NCBI GenBank assembly: GCA_946616385.1
Contig: CAMOIZ010000033.1
Location: 1 to 10,603 of the forward strand
Direction: 5' to 3'
DNA length: 10,603 nucleotides
DNA from: an uncultured Bacteroidales bacterium
GTDB lineage: Bacteria > Bacteroidota > Bacteroidia > Bacteroidales > UBA932
The position numbers were made by a program, and so were the translations under genes. The notes under the pieces are model-generated. The model saw only the letters and a program-made list of their open reading frames with translations, was not told the origin of the DNA and made no database searches. Below are positions 6,454 to 10,603 of this stretch, piece by piece; the first letter of the stretch is position 1, and every line of letters starts with the position of its first letter.

Positions 6454-8250
6454 TTACATTGCATCTATTTCCAATTCAATGAAATAACTGCTTCCGTCCT
6501 TCATAGTCACGGCTGCCGTCACGGTATGCGGGCCCGCAGCGAGTGCCACTGAAGAGGCCTCGACGCTCTTGCCGTCGAAGCTCCACGACACGGATGCCGA
6601 AGGGTTGTTTTCCACTTCCACCAGTTCGAGTTTGAACACGCTTCCGGCGGAGTATACCCCGTTCTCCGGATTTGCTATCACAGGATAGTCCAGGCCGGCG
6701 GAAGGCAGTTTGACGGTGAATGTCACCACGTCGGAAGAATAGCTGATGGAACTGAGGGTGACATCGCTCTCCACGCCATTCCAACTCTTTGCAGTATAGC
6801 TGCTTACAGCCTTGCTTCCCGGGAAGGGGATCTGGGGTGCGTAGGAGGGATCGAAGTAGTAGTATCCGCCGTCCTTGTAGTAGACGTGCCCGAACATCAG
6901 GTCGTCCTGGCCGGCCGCAGCAACTATGTAGAAACAGGGGTGGCTGCCGTTTTCGTTGATGGCATTGTAATTCTGCCAATTAGTCCAGAGTTCCTCCGCA
7001 GTCACGGAAGTCCCGTCCACCTTGACGGAGCGCCCGGACCTGTCGACATGGTAGACTATCAGCCCGTGGGCATCCAGATACCTGTCCCATCCGTTGGAAC
7101 CGCGACATTCATACACGAAGTACTCCCCTTCCGTGTCGGTAAGGGTCTTGTAGGCGATGTTGTCGTCCACCGTCGTGAGGGTGACGGGCCCGGACTTGTC
7201 GAAGGTGCGGAGGGCGCTTTCGTCGAGCCATCCGAGCAGTATGCGCTCTTCGATGTTGAAGTATGGAGGAGTGCGGCCGTCGTTATTGTAGGAGCCGCTG
7301 TCCATTGCGGAGAAGGTGAACAGGCCCGCGGACTGTCCGTTGGTATCGTAATCGGTGTCGTAGAAGTCCGGAAGGCCCATTGCGTGCCCGAATTCGTGGC
7401 AGGCGGTGCCTATCCCGCAAAGCTTGCCCTTGCTGGAACCGTAACCTATCAGTTCGTTGGTGCAGGCATACCTGTCTATTCTCTTTCCATCGAGGGTGAT
7501 GGACTTGCGTGCGCTGCTGAGTTCCCACTGATGGGGCCAGATGGCATCTTCATCGTCGGAATCAGCCTCTCCGTATCCGGCATAGTACATGAACACCAGG
7601 TCCACTTCCCCGTCGCCGTCGTTGTCGTAATCGGCGAAGTTGATCTCGGAATCGAGCCCCTTGCAGCCGTCCACCACCGCCTCCTCGGCATACAGGTCGT
7701 TGCCGCCGTCGTCGTTCCCGCCGTAGTATGCCTTTGTCTTTGAGAGTTTTACAGGGCCGAACACATCGAAGACGGGCTCGAAAACCCCGTGGGAATTATC
7801 GTAATAGTAGTCGCGGGCGGAACCGGTGGCTCCGTTCACCGAATAGCCTTTCTGGTTCAGAAGGTTGCTGAATGCTGTTTTTGGATTCGACGTTGTGAAG
7901 GAAAGGTCGCTGAATTCCACCAGAATCACCAGGAAACGCTTCTGCCCGAGGGCTATCTTCCCGGCGGGAGCCCTTCGGGTGCGTGCGATTGCCTGACGGC
8001 GGATGCGGGCTGCCGCCCTTGCAGTCCCGGCGCTCACTCCGGCCTCGCGGTAGAAGCCGTCAGCATCTTTTTTCAACACCCGGCCCTGCGTGTCGGTAAT
8101 CCAGTGCCCCCATTCGTCGCCATGCCGTATTATGCTGATGGTGCTTCCGTCCGGCTGGGTGCAGACTATCTTTCCCGGTTTGGCGGGAACGGCGAGCAGA
8201 CCGGCGCTGCATATAACGGAAAGAATCAGTGCTGATATAATCTTCTTCAT
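6454..8250 (-). CDS. Secreted M6 family zinc metalloprotease
   Basis: The 598-residue protein starts with a signal peptide (residues 1 to about 20, cleaved near LLAVPAKP). A propeptide-like segment with the TQPDGSTISIIRHGDEWGHW block follows, typical of Bacteroidetes M6 proteases. Residues 78-93 are Arg-rich (seven Arg), a possible maturation site. The peptidase domain spans about 100-400. It has the zinc motif HEFGH at 285-289 followed by MGLPDFYD, a likely Met-turn near FSAMDSGS (313-320), and a calcium-binding-like DYDNDGDGEVD at 207-217. The last 80 or so residues (about 520-598) look like an Ig/PKD-like beta domain. I see no type IX secretion sorting domain. It is the second gene of a pair, with only 4 bp between the upstream lipoprotein stop and its ATG. 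It probably degrades extracellular or host proteins, as InhA-type relatives do; that substrate is inferred. Confidence 0.93.
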   Translation of the reverse strand: MKKIISALILSVICSAGLLAVPAKPGKIVCTQPDGSTISIIRHGDEWGHWITDTQGRVLKKDADGFYREAGVSAGTARAAARIRRQAIARTRRAPAGKIALGQKRFLVILVEFSDLSFTTSNPKTAFSNLLNQKGYSVNGATGSARDYYYDNSHGVFEPVFDVFGPVKLSKTKAYYGGNDDGGNDLYAEEAVVDGCKGLDSEINFADYDNDGDGEVDLVFMYYAGYGEADSDDEDAIWPHQWELSSARKSITLDGKRIDRYACTNELIGYGSSKGKLCGIGTACHEFGHAMGLPDFYDTDYDTNGQSAGLFTFSAMDSGSYNNDGRTPPYFNIEERILLGWLDESALRTFDKSGPVTLTTVDDNIAYKTLTDTEGEYFVYECRGSNGWDRYLDAHGLIVYHVDRSGRSVKVDGTSVTAEELWTNWQNYNAINENGSHPCFYIVAAAGQDDLMFGHVYYKDGGYYYFDPSYAPQIPFPGSKAVSSYTAKSWNGVESDVTLSSISYSSDVVTFTVKLPSAGLDYPVIANPENGVYSAGSVFKLELVEVENNPSASVSWSFDGKSVEASSVALAAGPHTVTAAVTMKDGSSYFIELEIDAM

Positions 8251-8254
8251 AGCT

Positions 8255-10438
8255 TTACTTCTTGATTATGAAACCATTGCCCTTGCCGTCACCGAACCAC
8301 ACCACGGAGCCGTCCAGCTTTGCTACATGCATGCGGAACGTGCCGGTGCGAAGTCTGGAAACGCCTTTCTTCCAGTCCAGGTTTATGTTCACCGCATCTC
8401 CCACGGACTCTTTTCCGCTGAAGCCGCTGATGCTCAGCTGCTCGTTGGTAGCGGGATCCGCCAGCGCGAATCCGCCAGCATAGCGGACGATCTGGTCACT
8501 GCCCCGCTTGTATGTCCTTGTATCCGACCCCAGGTAGCATCCGTACGCGCTCTTGGCGAGGATGGGGTCGGATGCGGGGTCATAGCTGGTTTCTTCCTTG
8601 TAGACCGCCACGAGGCTGACCGCGGAACTGGCGCCCTGATAGCAGCTGAAACGCGTGGCCGAAGCATTGTAGCAGATCACGGCGCGGGAGCCTGCATTGG
8701 CCTTTATGGTGGCTTCTCCTCCCGAAATGTCTATGCTCCACTGCGCATACTCATTCACCGTTCCTACCGTGCGGAGGTAGTTGGAATTCGCGCTCTGCGC
8801 CGCGAGATACTCTCCGTCTCCCACCTGCAGTTCCCATGCTCCCGCGCTGCCGCCGAGCGTGATTACCTGCACATCCTCCGAAGGATTGGAGATGCTGCCG
8901 CCCGAAACCGTCACCGGCTCGATGCCGCGGTAGTTGCTGTTGGCCTGGGGACCCATCGCGAAATCTCCGCCCGCATTCACAATCAGTATCCTGTCGCCGG
9001 CCTGCAGCGAAGATGCATCCGAAAGCAGCGTGAACACTCCTCCGCCGGGGACGGGCGTAACGCTCTTGCCGGCCTGGGTTACCTTCACGATCTGCGAAAG
9101 CTCGCCGGACGAGAAAGTGACCGTGGCCACCCTCTGCGCGGCACCGTCGTTGGCTGCGGCCGTGAGAGTGAAGATCTTGTCTTCCAGGGCCTTGGTGGAA
9201 GGATTCACGGTGAGCCATGCGGCATCGGAGGCGGCCTTCACGCTCACATTTGCCTTCACCACGAAGGGAATCTCCCCTCCCTCGGCATCCGCCCCGACCT
9301 CGGAAGACGTGACCACTATGGCATCCTTCTGGGCCTGCACGATCACTACCACATGCTGCTGGCCTTCCGCGTCGGTGTAAGTGAGGGTCGCCGAACGGGA
9401 ATCATAGCCCGTATTTTCGGAGAGGATGACCTTGGTGCCGCTGACCGTCACCCAGCCGGCCTCCCCAACGAGGGAGAGGTTGGACGCCCCGCTGATGACT
9501 ATGGAGCCGCCGGCGCTGTCGAGGGTGTACTCCTCCTTCAGCTGGACTCCTACCTCTACTATACGCACGAAACTGCTTCCGTCGCTGCCGTTCACCGCGA
9601 AGAGCACCTTGCCGGTCTTCGCGCCTTCGGGGATGCTGATGCTGATGCTACCCTTGTTGCCCTGGGGGCTGCTTATGGTCACCACCCAGGATGCGGGTTC
9701 GTAGCTGGAGATTTTATATGTAACTCCTTGAGGAACAATCACTTCATAGTCGGTTTTTGCGCTTCCTCCCTCGGTGATTTCCGAGAAGGGAGTTTCGTCG
9801 AAGAGGAGCTGGAGCTTCACTGCCGAAGCGGCCTTGGGTACGCTGAACGTGGCACCTCCCGCGAGGGTGAAGATCACGTTGTAGGGATCCGAATCCATGT
9901 CTATGGAAGAGATCAGTCCCGACGTTTCGGATGCGGCGTCGCCCACGTAGGTCCAGTTGACGCCGTCGAAGCTGACGTACCATTTTTCATTCTCGAGCTT
10001 GATCTGGGGAGTGGCTCCGTCCTTGCCGTCAGCGCCGTCTTCTCCGTTTGCGCGCACCTTCTGCCCGCCGGAAAACAGCCATTCGCCGTTCAGAGTCCAA
10101 TACCAGTTGCCATCGCTGTCCTGACTAATGCCAACCGCCGGCTCCTTCCCGTCGGTGCCGTTGTAGACAATCTTCTCGAAAGTCTTGCCGCTGCCGTTCA
10201 CAAGCACCAGCCTGTAGCCCGCGCCATCCGGCAGTTCGACCACGTCACTCACGAAATACTTGCCGCTGAGCAGCTTCTGGATGGCATCCAGCTGGTCGTT
10301 GATTTCTTTAACCTGATTCTCCAGAGCAGTAATGCGCTCATCCTGCCCGTCCAGACGTTCGTTGATTTCTTTGATAGAATTGCACCCCGCGAGCATGAGC
10401 CCCACAGCCGCAATTGCAAGAATAAAAAACTTCTTCAT
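8255..10438 (-). CDS. DUF4988 / BACON-domain surface-type lipoprotein
   Basis: The 727-residue protein has a lipoprotein signal peptide with lipobox LAGC and acylated Cys19. Residues 21-58 form a coiled coil (IKEINERLDGQDERI then VKEINDQLDAIQKLL). A DUF4988 (PL29 lyase N-terminal) region follows at about 59-200, recognisable from the NWYWTLNGEWL block, the collagen-like NGEDGADGKDGATPQI segment and WYVSFDGVNW. Residues about 205-300 are another beta-rich segment. Two BACON-type domains lie at about 303-371 and 374-457; the second ends in the usual VKVTQAGKS. A beta-rich region at about 467-615 and a C-terminal module at about 620-727 are unrecognised. No catalytic motif is visible, so a binding or scaffolding role on glycan or mucin-like targets is the best inference from the BACON family. 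There is no run of acidic residues right after Cys19, so surface export is uncertain. It is first in an operon with the M6 protease. Confidence 0.9.
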   Translation of the reverse strand: MKKFFILAIAAVGLMLAGCNSIKEINERLDGQDERITALENQVKEINDQLDAIQKLLSGKYFVSDVVELPDGAGYRLVLVNGSGKTFEKIVYNGTDGKEPAVGISQDSDGNWYWTLNGEWLFSGGQKVRANGEDGADGKDGATPQIKLENEKWYVSFDGVNWTYVGDAASETSGLISSIDMDSDPYNVIFTLAGGATFSVPKAASAVKLQLLFDETPFSEITEGGSAKTDYEVIVPQGVTYKISSYEPASWVVTISSPQGNKGSISISIPEGAKTGKVLFAVNGSDGSSFVRIVEVGVQLKEEYTLDSAGGSIVISGASNLSLVGEAGWVTVSGTKVILSENTGYDSRSATLTYTDAEGQQHVVVIVQAQKDAIVVTSSEVGADAEGGEIPFVVKANVSVKAASDAAWLTVNPSTKALEDKIFTLTAAANDGAAQRVATVTFSSGELSQIVKVTQAGKSVTPVPGGGVFTLLSDASSLQAGDRILIVNAGGDFAMGPQANSNYRGIEPVTVSGGSISNPSEDVQVITLGGSAGAWELQVGDGEYLAAQSANSNYLRTVGTVNEYAQWSIDISGGEATIKANAGSRAVICYNASATRFSCYQGASSAVSLVAVYKEETSYDPASDPILAKSAYGCYLGSDTRTYKRGSDQIVRYAGGFALADPATNEQLSISGFSGKESVGDAVNINLDWKKGVSRLRTGTFRMHVAKLDGSVVWFGDGKGNGFIIKK
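10296..10309. repeat. 14-bp direct repeat, copy 1, inside the lipoprotein coiled coil
   Basis: The plus-strand sequence TCGTTGATTTCTTT occurs here and again at 10359-10372, exactly 63 bp away. It encodes KEIN plus the first base of the next codon on the minus strand. The spacing equals 21 residues, or three heptads. Confidence 0.85.
10359..10372. repeat. 14-bp direct repeat, copy 2, inside the lipoprotein coiled coil
   Basis: This is the second copy of TCGTTGATTTCTTT. Residues I22-D30 (IKEINERLD) and V43-D51 (VKEINDQLD) of the lipoprotein are the corresponding protein repeats. Internal duplication of a three-heptad unit is the simplest explanation. Confidence 0.85.
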
Positions 10439-10440
10439 CT

Positions 10441-10476
10441 CGATTATTAGTAACTCGCGAAGTTAGCAAATAATCG
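10441..10476. promoter_or_regulatory. Nested 36-bp dyad immediately upstream of the lipoprotein start
   Basis: The outer arms CGATTATT (10441-10448) and AATAATCG (10469-10476) are perfect inverted copies. Inside them TAACT (10451-10455) and AGTTA (10461-10465) are again inverted copies around a CGCGA loop. The dyad ends 2 nt before the ATG at 10438. In RNA it would form an 8-bp plus 5-bp stem hiding the translation start; in DNA it could be an operator. A near-match to the Bacteroidetes -7 box (ATTATTTG on the minus strand) overlaps its upstream arm, which would put part of the dyad in the transcript. Confidence 0.5.
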
Positions 10477-10477
10477 G

Positions 10478-10499
10478 CTGATGTACAAGGTCTCATCAG
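10478..10499. repeat. Short inverted repeat in the leader region
   Basis: CTGATG (10478-10483) and CATCAG (10494-10499) are perfect 6-bp inverted copies separated by 10 bp. It lies one base beyond the nested dyad at 10441-10476. It may be a regulator half-site pair or chance. Apart from these dyads, I see nothing else in 10439-10508. Confidence 0.3.
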
Positions 10500-10519
10500 T
10501 GCCCGACGGAGGCAACTAC

Positions 10520-10551
10520 AAAAAGGGACCGGCGTTATGCCAGTCCCTTTT
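10520..10551 (-). terminator. Intrinsic terminator of the tRNA-Arg transcript
   Basis: On the minus strand the transcript reads AAAAGGGAC-U-GGC, loop AUAAC, then GCC-G-GUCCCUUUUU. The single non-Watson-Crick position (10530/10542) is a U-G wobble in minus-strand RNA but a C-A mismatch in plus-strand RNA, so the hairpin is built for the minus strand. The U run follows the stem directly. It starts only 2 nt after the tRNA discriminator base and separates the tRNA from the lipoprotein gene. Confidence 0.85.
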
Positions 10552-10553
10552 CG

Positions 10554-10603
10554 TAGCCTCTACAGGAATCGAACCTGTATTTAAGGTTTAGGAAACCTCC
10601 GTT
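10554..10603 (-). tRNA. tRNA-Arg (anticodon CCT), 5' part cut by window edge
   Basis: Read on the minus strand, the visible part runs from the last bases of the D arm to the discriminator. The anticodon arm is GAGGT / TTCCTAA / ACCTT (10583-10599), giving anticodon CCT at 10590-10592 for Arg AGG codons. A four-base variable region (AAAT) follows, then a T arm ACAGG / TTCGATT / CCTGT (10562-10578) with the invariant TTC-G-A loop. The 3' acceptor strand is AGAGGCT (10555-10561) and the discriminator is A (10554). The next bases are CGA, so CCA is not encoded and must be added. About 25 bases at the 5' end lie beyond the window, so acceptor pairing could not be checked. Confidence 0.88.

Noticed and set aside
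9950..10060. Collagen-like Gly-x-Asp repeats as a phage tail or collagen protein
   Set aside because: The DGADGKDGATP segment is a normal part of the DUF4988 region and is too short for a collagen-like fibre.
8090..10450. A 786-codon open frame on the plus strand opposite the BACON lipoprotein and the M6 start
   Set aside because: The minus-strand protein has a signal peptide and recognisable domains throughout, while the plus-strand product has no domain logic. Long open frames opposite GC-rich genes are expected.
10554..10603. Integration (att) site at the tRNA-Arg 3' end
   Set aside because: The repeated tRNA-like bases downstream are inverted, not direct, and no integrase or mobile gene is visible in the window.

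Overview
The window looks like a chromosomal piece of a GC-rich member of the Bacteroidales, for example Alistipes or a related uncultured gut lineage. The evidence is a DUF4988 plus BACON-domain lipoprotein, an M6 metalloprotease of the Bacteroidetes secreted type, an S41 peptidase beside a dCMP deaminase, promoter boxes of the Bacteroidetes TAnnTTTG type, the scarcity of Shine-Dalgarno sequences, and a tRNA gene without an encoded CCA. The lineage is inferred from gene content, not from a marker gene. I found no phage, insertion sequence or CRISPR array.

Region 1 (1-5428, minus strand) is one compact five-gene operon. In transcription order it encodes an unrecognised lipoprotein, an AMP-forming acyl-CoA ligase, a dCMP deaminase, a membrane-anchored S41 C-terminal processing peptidase with a PDZ domain, and a YpfJ-type zinc metallopeptidase that runs off the left edge. 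All four junctions overlap: one by 11 bp, then three in a row by the 4-bp ATGA arrangement. The genes are housekeeping-like and do not form one obvious pathway; co-translation is the clearest link.

Region 2 (5429-6403) holds a 57-bp divergent intergenic stretch with a Bacteroidetes-type -7 box on each strand. It is followed by a plus-strand gene for a small exported alkaline phosphatase/nucleotide pyrophosphatase superfamily enzyme.

Region 3 (6454-10438, minus strand) is a two-gene secreted unit. A 727-residue lipoprotein (coiled coil, DUF4988, two BACON domains) comes first. Four bases later comes an M6 zinc metalloprotease with a signal peptide. The likely reading is a surface-anchored binding protein made together with a secreted protease. 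A nested dyad sits 2 nt before the lipoprotein start codon.

Region 4 (10439-10603) contains that leader, a strong intrinsic terminator, and the 3' part of a tRNA-Arg(CCT) gene on the minus strand, cut by the right edge. The terminator hairpin can extend into the tRNA acceptor sequence. I saw no clear new multi-gene system; the most unusual signals are the two RNA or dyad structures at the right end and an apparently non-canonical A10 motif in the acyl-CoA ligase.
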